The notes under the pieces were generated by a model. It made no database searches and was not told the DNA's origin. It saw only the letters and a program-made list of their open reading frames with translations. The translations under genes were made by a program, and so were the position numbers. This document shows positions 52,843 through 60,730 of a stretch of 64,000 nt of DNA, piece by piece. The first letter of the stretch is position 1. Each line of letters opens with the position of its first letter. Origin of the DNA: JAJRQY01 sp965224435 (lineage in GTDB: Bacteria; Actinomycetota; Acidimicrobiia; Acidimicrobiales; SZUA-35); assembly GCA_965224435.1 (NCBI GenBank), contig OZ245048.1:4030001-4094000 (forward strand). The letters run 5' to 3'.

Positions 52843-54183
52843 CTAGCCGCGTTCGCGGTAGTCCTTGGCCCCTCCATCGACGGGTGCAACTTCGAGCAAA
52901 AGGCGGCTAATCCCAACCACTCGGAGGGTGTCTCCAGCCTTAGCTGGCGTGGCCCGATTAGTCAGCGCACGCCACGGAGTGCCATCGACCTGGACGGTTC
53001 CTTCGGGGTCGATATCGGTGGAAGCAACAGCTTCTGATCCGATCATCCACTTGCGGCCAATAGTTGGAGTCGAGAAACGGGTCCTGACCATCGAAGGCAT
53101 GCCGGTGTAGATGTAAAGCATCATGCCAATCACTCCGAAACCGGCGGTCACCCACGACATACGAAGGCCGTCGTAGAGGAACCAGGTTCCGATCACGAAC
53201 ATGATCATCGACAACAACGAGTACAGGCGAGGGATATTGGTCTGGATGTCGACTGCGGCGGCAATGAAGGACAGCACGATCAAGGCCAGGGCCCATGGGC
53301 GGGTAGGTAACGCGGCGATGCCGTAGCAGCCAAGGACAAAGAGGAAGACGCCAATGACGCCTGCGACGCCGACGCCTGCGGTGTAGAGCTCGAAGATCAG
53401 GATGCCGAGGCCCAGAACCAAGAAGAGGTAGGCAACTTCGGGACTGGCCACGGTGTGGAAGAGCTGGCCGCTCAGAGGCAGGGTTACAAATTCGGTCGCC
53501 GTGAGGTTGACCACTCCTTCGCCGGTATCGGTGACCTCATAGCCATCCAGGTAGGCCATGAACGGGCGCAAGGTGGAGATATTGACGAGGGGGCCTTCGG
53601 AAATGCCGAGGGCGATGGCTTCTTCATCTCGAACCTTGAAGTTCAAGAGTCGCTCATAGCCATCAAAGCTGACCGGGAATTCTTCCTGGGAGAGCCGAGG
53701 TGTGCCAATGTCGCCGATCCACGAGCCTTGAGGCACGCCGATCAGATCGGCGGTAACCAAGAGTTCAGCAGTGCCGCCAAGGGCCGCTGATCCGGTTGGA
53801 CCGACCCACATAGCAATTTGCAGGGGTGAGTCGCGCAGACGGGTGGCCAGATCGAGGAAGCGTTCGTCGTCCAGAATCGAGCCGTTGGAGTTGATTCGCA
53901 GCACCAGAGCAAGCAGGTCTTCGTCTTCGGCCCGGTCCAGTTCCTTGATCAGGTAGTCATACATGACGGGGTCAAGCAGTCCCGTGAGTTCAACAATGCG
54001 AACCTTATTGCCGGTTTCTTGAATGGCCGCGCTGTCGGCTTCGTCGGTGCTTTGTGCTGGATCAGCGGAGACCGGGCCGGAAAACACCATCATCAGTGCA
54101 GCAAACCCCAGGAGGGTTACCGCTAGTATTCGCGCCAGTGAATGCTGCCGATTTTCTGAATGCCGCTGACTTCTTTGCTGCAT
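52843..54183 (-). CDS. NfeD-family membrane protein with ClpP-like domain
   Basis: 446 residues from ATG 54183. A signal/helix (ARILAVTLLGFAALMMVF) leads to a ClpP-class serine protease-like domain (residues ~45-240), with INSNGSILDDERFLDLATRL, a serine-containing VGPTGSAALGGTAELLVTAD and GSWIGDIGTPRLSQEE. Then four membrane helices (VAYLFLVLGLGILIFELYTA then GVGVAGVIGVFLFVLGC) and a C-terminal NfeD OB-fold (IGSEAVASTDIDPEGTVQVD). Related 1510-type proteases cut stomatin-like partners. The 5' end overlaps the divergent ArsA-like gene by ~46 bases. Confidence 0.85.
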   Translation of the reverse strand: MQQRSQRHSENRQHSLARILAVTLLGFAALMMVFSGPVSADPAQSTDEADSAAIQETGNKVRIVELTGLLDPVMYDYLIKELDRAEDEDLLALVLRINSNGSILDDERFLDLATRLRDSPLQIAMWVGPTGSAALGGTAELLVTADLIGVPQGSWIGDIGTPRLSQEEFPVSFDGYERLLNFKVRDEEAIALGISEGPLVNISTLRPFMAYLDGYEVTDTGEGVVNLTATEFVTLPLSGQLFHTVASPEVAYLFLVLGLGILIFELYTAGVGVAGVIGVFLFVLGCYGIAALPTRPWALALIVLSFIAAAVDIQTNIPRLYSLLSMIMFVIGTWFLYDGLRMSWVTAGFGVIGMMLYIYTGMPSMVRTRFSTPTIGRKWMIGSEAVASTDIDPEGTVQVDGTPWRALTNRATPAKAGDTLRVVGISRLLLEVAPVDGGAKDYRERG

Positions 54184-55130
54184 CTCGCGTCCTGATCGTG
54201 GCCGGTAAGGGGGGTGTTGGCAAGACAACGGTAGGGGCAACTCTTGGCATCGCGGCTGCCAGTGTTGGACTGAGGACTCAACTCATCGAACTTGACGGTC
54301 ATTCCAGCCTTGGTTCGCCCTTTGGACTAGCCGAACTTCCCTATGAAGAGGTCGAGATCCAGCTAGCTGTCCGATTCGTTGTCTGGTTCGCTTGAGCGGC
54401 CGACGAATCACTCCTGACGATGCCCTTGTCGAATACTTGCGAGATCACGGTCTTAAGCGGATTGGAGGGACGGCTGGTCAAGACTGGAGCCATCGATGTC
54501 GTCTCGACTGCGGCGCCGGGCATTCATGACCTGTTGGCCCTAGGCAAGATTCGGGCATTGGAACAATCCGGTGATTCTGATCTGATCATTGTTGATGCTC
54601 CTGCCGCCGGTCATGCCCTGACCTTCTTACGCTCCCCTGCCGGTCTGGCCGATGCCGTCGGTGACGGTCCGATCCGAGAGCAGGCCGAGCAGGTTCTGGA
54701 GATGCTGGGCGACGATCGCCGCTGCCAGGTGATGTTGGTGACCCTTCCAGAAGAAACGCCGGTAAGTGAGGCCATTGAAACCGCGTACAGCTTGGAGGAC
54801 GACGTTGGACTGAAGCTCGCGCCGATGGTGATGAACGGAATCTTGTCTCCCATCGACGGATTGGACAAAGCCTTGTCCGCCTTGCGAGGTCGGAGCAAGG
54901 AAGCCAAGGCATTGCGAGCGGCTGCCCGGTATCGCCTTACACGGAGCGAAGGACAAGTTGAGGAGCGCGAACGGTTGTCGGGTGAATTGCCGTTAGACCA
55001 GATTGGCCTGACCCAACTTCCGACGGCTCATCTGGACGAGGCCGACATCCAGATCTTGGCCGCCCAGTTCAACCAGCAGATCAACCAGCTCGTCGATGAT
55101 GGTGTTCTTGGTGTTGGGGCTCAATCATGA
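54138..55130 (+). CDS. ArsA-like anion-transporting ATPase 1, frame broken twice
   Basis: First of two tandem ArsA/GET3-like ATPases. From GTG 54138 the frame reads SRVLIVAGKGGVGKTTVGAT (Walker A) and LIELDGHSSLGSPFGLAE, then hits a stop at 54393-54395. The expected middle, RRITPDDALVEYLRDHGLKR, is in another frame, and the remainder (GAIDVVSTAAPGIHDLLALG to the stop) is back in the first. A missing base near 54350-54390 and an extra G at 54467-54469 would restore ~330 residues. Actinobacteria typically keep two such genes together; the cargo is unknown. Confidence 0.75.
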
Positions 55131-56318
55131 GCAGAGCAGCTACACCCTCTTCTGCTGAGAGCCTGTCTGAGCTGATCCGATCTCGCTCCGTCATCGTGTG
55201 TTTGGGGCCTGGCGGTGTCGGCAAGACAACGACGGCGGCAGCCATCGCCATTGCTGGTGCCAAGCTCGGGCTGCGGGTTGCCGTGCTCACTGTCGATCCG
55301 GCCCGTCGATTGGCTGAAGCCATGGGTCTGACTCATTCACAGTCATCCTCGGAGGAGGATCTAGGCAACGAGGGAGGGTCGGGGGTTAGGAAAGGCCAGC
55401 GGCCTGGACAATGAGCCGCGCCTCATCGATGGTCCCTGGGACGGTGAACTTTGGGGAGTGATGCTGGATGTGCGAGCCACCTTTGACGGCTTGATTGCTG
55501 AGTACGCCGGATCGGACAAGCAGCGCGACGCCATCCTCAACAACCGCCTATACCAGAACCTAACTACCACTCTGACGGGCACCAATGAGTACATGGCAGC
55601 CGAGCGTCTACGCGCACTCCACTCCGATGAACGTTTCGATCTGGTGGTGCTGGACACGCCTCCCGCCCATCACGCCATTGACTTGTTGGATAGCCCGGGT
55701 CGATTAAGTCGCTTCGTCGATCATCGGGTCTACCGCACGGTGCTGTCCCCCAAGCCCGGGGTCTTTCGGGCAGTGACCTCAGCTGCCAACCTGGTAGTAC
55801 GTGCTATCGGTCAGGTCGTCGGCAATACCTTGCTGGCCGACGCCATTGCCTTCTTCAACGATTTCCAAGGCATGGACCAGGGGTTCCGTGATCGGGCGGC
55901 GGAGATAGACGGCATTCTTCACTCCGATGAGACCGCCTATGTGTTGATCTCATCGCCTCGCTATCAGCCTTTACAGGCCAGCCGCTGGATTGTTGGACAG
56001 CTGGCAGAGCGGGATCGCTCCATCGCTGCGGTGGTCTTCAATCGCATGACACCGGCGTTCTGGCCGATAGCTGATGGGGCTCGATGGGAAGGGTCGGCCG
56101 ATCCTTTGGAACAGAACCTGGCCGAGCTAATCCGTCTGCGTGGAGCAGAAGAAGAGTTGGTTGAAGCGGCACTTCCTGATCTGTTCCCAAGCGCTGAGTC
56201 TGTTCAGGATGCCGCATCTGTTCAGGCTGCTGGGGCGCGACAGATTCTGGTGGACGAACAATCCCGACCAGTCAACGATCTTGACGCCCTTGCAGGCTTG
56301 AGTAAATCGTTCCTGTAG
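55127..56318 (+). CDS. ArsA-like anion-transporting ATPase 2, frame broken once
   Basis: Second ArsA-like gene, start overlapping the previous stop (ATGA). The first frame has VIVCLGPGGVGKTTTAAAIA and LTVDPARRLAEAMGLTHSQS and ends at 55414. The second supplies GLDNEPRLIDGPWDGELWGV and DVRATFDGLIAEYAG, then LDTPPAHHAIDLLDSPGRLS, to the end at 56318. Removing one G from GGGGG (55381-55385) joins them to ~397 residues. ATPase motifs are complete. Both proteins may act as one complex, as in paired mycobacterial relatives. Confidence 0.78.
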
Positions 56319-56320
56319 TT

Positions 56321-56345
56321 ATTGACTCTGTGGCTATTGACTCTG
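56321..56345. repeat. Tandem duplication after the ArsA-2 stop
   Basis: ATTGACTCTG occurs at 56321-56330 and 56336-56345 (15-base period), starting three bases after the ArsA-2 stop in the 37-base gap before the convergent STAS gene. Confidence 0.6.
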
Positions 56346-56355
56346 CACGGTCGAC

Positions 56356-56703
56356 TTAGGACTCGGCCGGCTCGGCCAGGGCCTCTTCGGCCTCTTCCAA
56401 GGTTTCGGTGACAGGAACGATCCGGTCGAATCCGGTGGTGTGCAAAAGCCTGGTGAGTGGTGGCCGATTGCAGGCCACGACGACGGCACCTTCGGCTTCA
56501 CGGGTGCGACGAATGCCACCGATGAGGGCACCAAGGCCCGCTGAGTCCATGAAGGGAACGTCCGAGAGGTCAATCAAGAGGCGCTTAGCATCAGCCAGAC
56601 TGGCCAGCGATTCTCGAAATGCGCCGACGGTGTACGCGTCGAGTTCACCGGAAGGTCGGCACAGGGTGTAATTTTCGGTTTCTTCAACATGAATCTCGAG
56701 CAC
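56356..56703 (-). CDS. STAS-domain anti-sigma factor antagonist
   Basis: 116 residues from GTG 56703, with GGGG nine bases upstream. A full STAS domain: YTLCRPSGELDAYTVGAFRE, AKRLLIDLSDVPFMDSAGLG (phosphorylatable serine) and ACNRPPLTRLLHTTGFDRIV. Such proteins bind anti-sigma kinases in a partner-switching pathway; no kinase gene is next to it. Divergent from a receiver-domain gene 263 bases away. Confidence 0.88.
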   Translation of the reverse strand: MLEIHVEETENYTLCRPSGELDAYTVGAFRESLASLADAKRLLIDLSDVPFMDSAGLGALIGGIRRTREAEGAVVVACNRPPLTRLLHTTGFDRIVPVTETLEEAEEALAEPAES

Positions 56704-56966
56704 GAGCTTCGTCCCCTTTGAGGTACCTGAGACACCGTAGCAACTACAGAGCGAAGCTTGCTTTCGGGGTTCAGGAGAAGTCGGGTTGTCCACACAAATG
56801 AACCTACCGACCGCAGGATGCTAGCGCTGAAACGTGCGGTGTTGCCTTTTCGTTCCCCTCTCGTTCGCCTTTCGTTGCCGTTTCGTTCGCCTTTTGTTGT
56901 CCTCTCGTAGCTATCTCGTTGCGTTTGGTGTTCCCCAGAGCCGCAAAGACAGCTAGTCTTGCCGAC

Positions 56967-57368
56967 GTGACTGTGGTACTCCTCGCAACTGATTCAGACG
57001 CTCTTTTCACCGAAGTCGATGGAATTTTGGCTGATGACGACACGTCGGTTTTCCGAGTTCGAGAAGGGGCCGCTGTCACCCGCGCCATTGTGGCCAAACG
57101 ACCTGATCTGGTTCTTCTCGACCTGCAGATCGGCAATATGGGCGGTGTTGCCAGCTGCATCGCGATTCGCCAGGAAGAGGGCTTCGGCCGTTTGGACGAG
57201 CGGCCGGTTGCACTCTTGCTTGATCGAGATGTCGATTCCTTCATAGCTTCTGAAGCTGGGGCCGATGGCTGGTTGATCAAGCCAATCAACTCCTTGCGGT
57301 TGAAGCGAATGGCCAAGGTTCTGTTGAGCGGCGAGTCGTCTTTCGAGGGTCAATCAGTCGCAAGCTGA
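56967..57368 (+). CDS. Stand-alone response-regulator receiver domain
   Basis: 133 residues from GTG 56967. A CheY-like fold: VVLLATDSDALFTEVDGILA, the phosphate-accepting aspartate in RPDLVLLDLQIGNMGGVASC, and the lysine in GADGWLIKPINSLRLKRMAK. No output domain. It may work with the divergent STAS protein in a partner-switching relay, but no kinase is nearby. tRNA-Pro follows 22 bases later. Confidence 0.82.
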   Translation: MTVVLLATDSDALFTEVDGILADDDTSVFRVREGAAVTRAIVAKRPDLVLLDLQIGNMGGVASCIAIRQEEGFGRLDERPVALLLDRDVDSFIASEAGADGWLIKPINSLRLKRMAKVLLSGESSFEGQSVAS

Positions 57369-57390
57369 GGTAAGATCCGGGGGCTACAAA

Positions 57391-57467
57391 CGGGTTGTGG
57401 CGCAGCTTGGCAGCGCGCCTCGTTCGGGACGAGGAGGTCGGGAGTTCAAATCTCCCCAACCCGACCA
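57391..57467 (+). tRNA. tRNA-Pro (CGG anticodon)
   Basis: 77 bases with encoded CCA. Acceptor CGGGTTG pairs with CAACCCG; the anticodon stem CCTCG/CGAGG holds loop TTCGGGA, anticodon CGG; the T-loop is TTCAAAT. A proline tRNA reading CCG. Confidence 0.95.
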
Positions 57468-57544
57468 TTGTGACGAAGGCCGCCATTGCCCCTTTCAGGC
57501 CGGCGGCTTTCGTCGTTTTCTGCCGCGCTCCTGCCCCTCTTTCC

Positions 57545-57600
57545 CTGAGCTTTGTCGCGGCGCCGACCCAGTAGTGGGTCGGTAGGGCCACAAAGCTCAG
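57545..57600. repeat. Hairpin repeat element, copy 1
   Basis: Outer arms CTGAGCTTTGT (57545-57555) and ACAAAGCTCAG (57590-57600) are perfect. The inner stem CCGACCCA (57563-57570) and TGGGTCGG (57575-57582) closes a GTAG loop. It is one of three related elements in this region. Confidence 0.85.
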
Positions 57601-57626
57601 GATGACAGCCCCGGGCTCAACGAGTA

Positions 57627-58541
57627 TCAGCCACTACTTCCGAGTCGGGACGCGACGATCGAGATCACCCAATCCCATTCGTTGGTGTACTGGCTCCAGG
57701 TGAAGCGTCCGACACTCCAACCCTGGCGGGAAAGCTCGGCGTCGCGTCGCCGGTCAATCTCGAATGCTTCGGAGTTCAGGTGATACGTGAGACTGTCGAG
57801 TTCGATGGCATAGCGGTGTTCGGGGTAAGCCAGGTCCACCTGAGCGAGGAAAGCACCCCGCTCGTCATGGATTCGCCATTCCATCTTGGGGCGGGGCATG
57901 CCCGAAGCGACCAGTTTGGTGGTGAAGTCCCGACTCCACTGGGAGAGAGGGATGGCGACATCATCGCTGCGTTCCATCAAGACACGGCGGATCTTCGCTG
58001 AGCCAGGGCGTCCAGAAGTGGCGAATCCCTCCATGGCCCTCTGGACTCGATCCCAAGTCGTGAGTTGAAGCCGCAGAGTCTGATCGATGAGTTCATGCAG
58101 TCTGCGGGCATCAACAAGTGGCGCCGAGGACGCCAGCCCGAGTTCGAGCGTTGCCGTTCGGATGCCCTGTCGTCTTGTAAGAGGCTGCTGATCGAGATTC
58201 TTGACACAACTGACTTTGACGAGGGCATTTCGACGTCGCTTGGGGCTGGCGACCTCTGGCCGTCGCGGTGGGTCAACGACTCCCCACAACGCGAGCGCTG
58301 ACCGTCCCCAGGCCACGGCGTCGAGGCCCATGGTTGCGGCGGCGAGAAAGGCCATTGGGTCATTGGCGCTGTCGGCCAGCAGGAACGTGCTTCGTACTGG
58401 GCCGCGGAGCCACTGTCCTCGTCGCACGCGGCGCTCGATCTGAGCAACATTCATACCCAAGTTGAGTGCTTGACTGCGAAGGATTGCGCCATGCTGATCC
58501 CGCTTGGCGAGGTACTGGACCATCTGCCGGGGGTCTGACAT
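57627..58541 (-). CDS. AbiEi-like winged-helix protein with DUF559/VSR-like nuclease domain
   Basis: 304 residues from ATG 58541. The N-terminal part has an AbiEi-type winged helix: QYLAKRDQHGAILRSQALNL, then GMNVAQIERRVRRGQWLRGP. The C-terminal part resembles DUF559/VSR-like endonucleases: FLAQVDLAYPEHRYAIELDS then DRRRDAELSRQGWSVGRFTW. Many actinobacterial relatives are of unknown role; the AbiEi fold is known from type IV abortive-infection antitoxins. No toxin partner lies beside it. Confidence 0.7.
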   Translation of the reverse strand: MSDPRQMVQYLAKRDQHGAILRSQALNLGMNVAQIERRVRRGQWLRGPVRSTFLLADSANDPMAFLAAATMGLDAVAWGRSALALWGVVDPPRRPEVASPKRRRNALVKVSCVKNLDQQPLTRRQGIRTATLELGLASSAPLVDARRLHELIDQTLRLQLTTWDRVQRAMEGFATSGRPGSAKIRRVLMERSDDVAIPLSQWSRDFTTKLVASGMPRPKMEWRIHDERGAFLAQVDLAYPEHRYAIELDSLTYHLNSEAFEIDRRRDAELSRQGWSVGRFTWSQYTNEWDWVISIVASRLGSSG

Positions 58542-59102
58542 TGGTTTGGAGGTTGACTTGCTTGTTGGAGATGGGTGGTTGCGTTTCGGATTCATCTGGC
58601 CAGCTATCAATAGGGTTCTGCTGGGAGAGAGCTCCGAAAGGGTCAGGGTATGGTCCAGCTATGACAGCGAGACTTAGCGCAGCCTTCGTGCCGCCTTGGT
58701 GCTGCCTGTTTTTGTCGCTACCCCGGCCGTCTCCTCCGAGCTTTGTGGCCTCGCCGACCCACTATTGGGTCGGCCCCGCGCCAAAGCTCATGGCGCCGGC
58801 GACTAGACGTGGCTGTTTGGGCGTAGGGGGTTCTTCCTATCGATCTGGGTATCGAGGGTGTCCTAGCGTTGAGTGATGGTGGGAAGTGGGACGAGAGTAG
58901 ATTTTGATGTCCGGGCTGGTGGACCTGGTCAGGCTCAGGCTGCTAACTGGGTTAGAACCGGAAGCTGGAACGTGTTCTCTGGCGAATCCGTGATGCGGGT
59001 GGTAGCGTCGAGTTCCCGGGCCTTGCTCGGCTTCGGCGTTGTCTCGCCCAGAAACCACGATCGCCTCCCTTGTCTTGGAGGCGCAATCAACGAAGGTGCT
59101 GG
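58542..59102. other. 561-base gap with repeat element, little coding signal
   Basis: Contains the second hairpin element (58738-58789) and one weak reading frame (58876-59109). I see no RNA gene. It may hold promoters for the divergent AbiEi-like gene and the lipoprotein gene. Confidence 0.5.
58738..58789. repeat. Hairpin repeat element, copy 2
   Basis: Outer arms GAGCTTTG (58738-58745) and CAAAGCTC (58782-58789). The inner stem CCGACCCA (58754-58761) and TGGGTCGG (58766-58773) closes a CTAT loop. Inner arms are the same as copy 1, and the outer arms match its core. Confidence 0.85.
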
Positions 59103-59109
59103 ATGCTGA
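58876..59109 (+). CDS. Weak possible ORF in the gap
   Basis: 77 residues from ATG 58876, overlapping the start of the next gene by seven bases. It shows no domain and no clear ribosome-binding site. Its first half (DFDVRAGGPGQAQAANWVRT) looks protein-like, so a decayed gene fragment is an option. Confidence 0.2.
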   Translation: MVGSGTRVDFDVRAGGPGQAQAANWVRTGSWNVFSGESVMRVVASSSRALLGFGVVSPRNHDRLPCLGGAINEGAGC

Positions 59110-59687
59110 CGAACCGATCAAGACTGACGGGGCCGACGTGGGCCGTGTTGATGATGGCTGCGGCCGCCGCGTTAGCAGGTTGCACCGGAGGCTCCGACAA
59201 AGCCGCATCGATTCCAACCATTGAGCTGACGACCTCAACTACTGTTGCCACAACCTCCACTACCGAGCAAACCACAACCACCGAAGACCCCAACCTCGCC
59301 GAGATCATGGTCGCGCTAGAGGGATACTTTCTGTATCTGCCAACGAACGGAGTAGTGGCAGACAACTCGACGCTTGGCCAATTCGCTGCTGATCCAATTC
59401 TCACGCGAGTCGCCGACAACCTTGATTCTTGGTACTCCGACGGAATTCGCGTCACTGACACCACCTATGAAATACACATCGTTGATGTGACGATCGATGG
59501 CACTACGGCAACGGTGACAACTTGCAACTTGGACGGCGTGTCCACTGAGACTCCTGCCGGAGAGGAGTTTCTTCCAGCGGACAGGGTTCGTTACCTTCGA
59601 CTGACAGAACTCCATCTGTTAGATCAAGGCTGGCGAGTTACTGAGAACGGGTTCAGCGGGGGCGATAGGATGACATGCGAGGCTTAG
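59103..59687 (+). CDS. Lipoprotein with Thr-rich linker, function unknown
   Basis: 194 residues from ATG 59103. The signal peptide ends in a lipobox (AVLMMAAAAALAGC). A Thr/Ser-rich tether of ~25 residues (TTSTTVATTSTTEQTTTTED) leads to a compact folded part with VALEGYFLYLPTNGVVADNS, EIHIVDVTIDGTTATVTTCN and RLTELHLLDQGWRVTENGFS, likely an NTF2/SnoaL-like or lumazine-binding-like fold. The last codons overlap the next gene by 13 bases, so they are expressed together. Confidence 0.75.
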   Translation: MLTNRSRLTGPTWAVLMMAAAAALAGCTGGSDKAASIPTIELTTSTTVATTSTTEQTTTTEDPNLAEIMVALEGYFLYLPTNGVVADNSTLGQFAADPILTRVADNLDSWYSDGIRVTDTTYEIHIVDVTIDGTTATVTTCNLDGVSTETPAGEEFLPADRVRYLRLTELHLLDQGWRVTENGFSGGDRMTCEA

Positions 59688-60568
59688 CTGGAGCAGCTCT
59701 GTGCGCAATCCTCTTGCTTTCGGGAAGCCCCGTCGCCCTAGCTGGCAGTGTGGACGGATCTGACCCGGAGGCGCCGCCGCCGAGCACGGAACGGGAGTAC
59801 GAGGTGGACGTTGGTGTTGACTTCGATGGGTCCGGCACGTCTCCGAAGGGCAAGGACATCCTCAAAGGGTGTGCCATCGTGACCAATCTCAACCCCGAAC
59901 AGCTTCTCGACTACCTCGGTGGCACGGGTCAAGACCTCATCAACTTCGACCCCGCCCACCTGCCCGAAGATACCTTCTACCATTTCATCGCCTGCCCTGT
60001 CGCCAAGTTCGGCAATCACAATTGGATCGTCTGGGAAGTCACCGACCCCGTCCCCAGGGAAGTCCTCGATGCCGTAGCCCTGGCCGCCTACAACTCCGCC
60101 GTCGTCCCCCTCCCATCCCCGCAAACCTCCCCAGATGGCACCCGTGACATCCCCCTCATCACCCAACTCGAGACCTGGTACTGGACCGACCCGACACTCT
60201 GGCAACCCGACTCCGTCACCGCTTCCATCCCCGAATTCGGTATCTCCGTCACCGCAACCGTCACACCAACCACCTCCTGGTGGAACCCCGGCGACGGCTC
60301 AGCCCCGATCGTCTGTGAAGCGGGCGACGCCTGGACGCCAGGAGCCAACGATGACGACGCTCCATGTAGTTACACCTACAACTCAACCACCCAACACGAC
60401 GGGGTCAGCGAGCCCTACAAGCTCACCACCACCATCGAGTGGGTCGTGACTTACAGCTGCGTTCCGGTGAACAACTGCCCCGGACCACCCGACGTACCCG
60501 GCGCCATCATCACCGAAATCACTCGAGACATCTGGGTCACCGAGATCAAAGGCCTCATCACTCGCTAG
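59675..60568 (+). CDS. Secreted protein, function unknown, paired with lipoprotein
   Basis: 297 residues. The signal peptide is GAALCAILLLSGSPVALAGS. The mature part is acidic and beta-rich with six cysteines (e.g. CAIVTNLNPEQLLDYLGG, CEAGDAWTPGANDDDAPCSY and SCVPVNNCPGPPDVPGA), probably paired as disulfides. There are no catalytic motifs I know. Together with the upstream lipoprotein it could be an envelope-anchored pair. Codon use near 60000-60560 is unusually rich in C-ending codons compared with the start of the gene. Confidence 0.7.
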   Translation: MRGLAGAALCAILLLSGSPVALAGSVDGSDPEAPPPSTEREYEVDVGVDFDGSGTSPKGKDILKGCAIVTNLNPEQLLDYLGGTGQDLINFDPAHLPEDTFYHFIACPVAKFGNHNWIVWEVTDPVPREVLDAVALAAYNSAVVPLPSPQTSPDGTRDIPLITQLETWYWTDPTLWQPDSVTASIPEFGISVTATVTPTTSWWNPGDGSAPIVCEAGDAWTPGANDDDAPCSYTYNSTTQHDGVSEPYKLTTTIEWVVTYSCVPVNNCPGPPDVPGAIITEITRDIWVTEIKGLITR

Positions 60569-60641
60569 GCCGAACCCTCTGACCACCTCAAGCCACGCGA
60601 GCACAGCCATACCCGTCCGTCGATGAGTTTGTCCCGATAGA

Positions 60642-60683
60642 TAATGGAGTTTGCGACCCACTATTGGGTCGCGAAGTCCATTA
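60642..60683. repeat. Hairpin repeat element, copy 3
   Basis: Inner stem GCGACCCA (60653-60660) and TGGGTCGC (60665-60672) closes a CTAT loop; outer arms TAATGGA and TCCATTA complete the palindrome with a few mismatches between. The loop and the inner CGACCCA/TGGGTCG match copies 1 and 2; the outer arms differ. Confidence 0.8.
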
Positions 60684-60730
60684 CGTTCGGCGGCCAGCGT
60701 TGACCAATAGCGGTTAGCCCGAAATGGCGG

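Noticed and set aside
54138..55130. In-frame UGA (54393-54395) in ArsA-1 as a selenocysteine codon, attractive because selA, selB and selC are present
   Set aside because: The residues expected after this point are encoded in a different frame (TPDDALVEYLRDHGLKR), and the frame with the UGA reads nonsense until a second shift. A pair of base errors explains it better.
57391..57467. tRNA-Pro as an integration site for a mobile element
   Set aside because: No second copy of the tRNA 3' end and no integrase gene were seen downstream to 64000.
58466..58876. 136-residue plus-strand frame across the start of the AbiEi-like gene
   Set aside because: It runs through the second hairpin element and has repeat-like, low-complexity translation.
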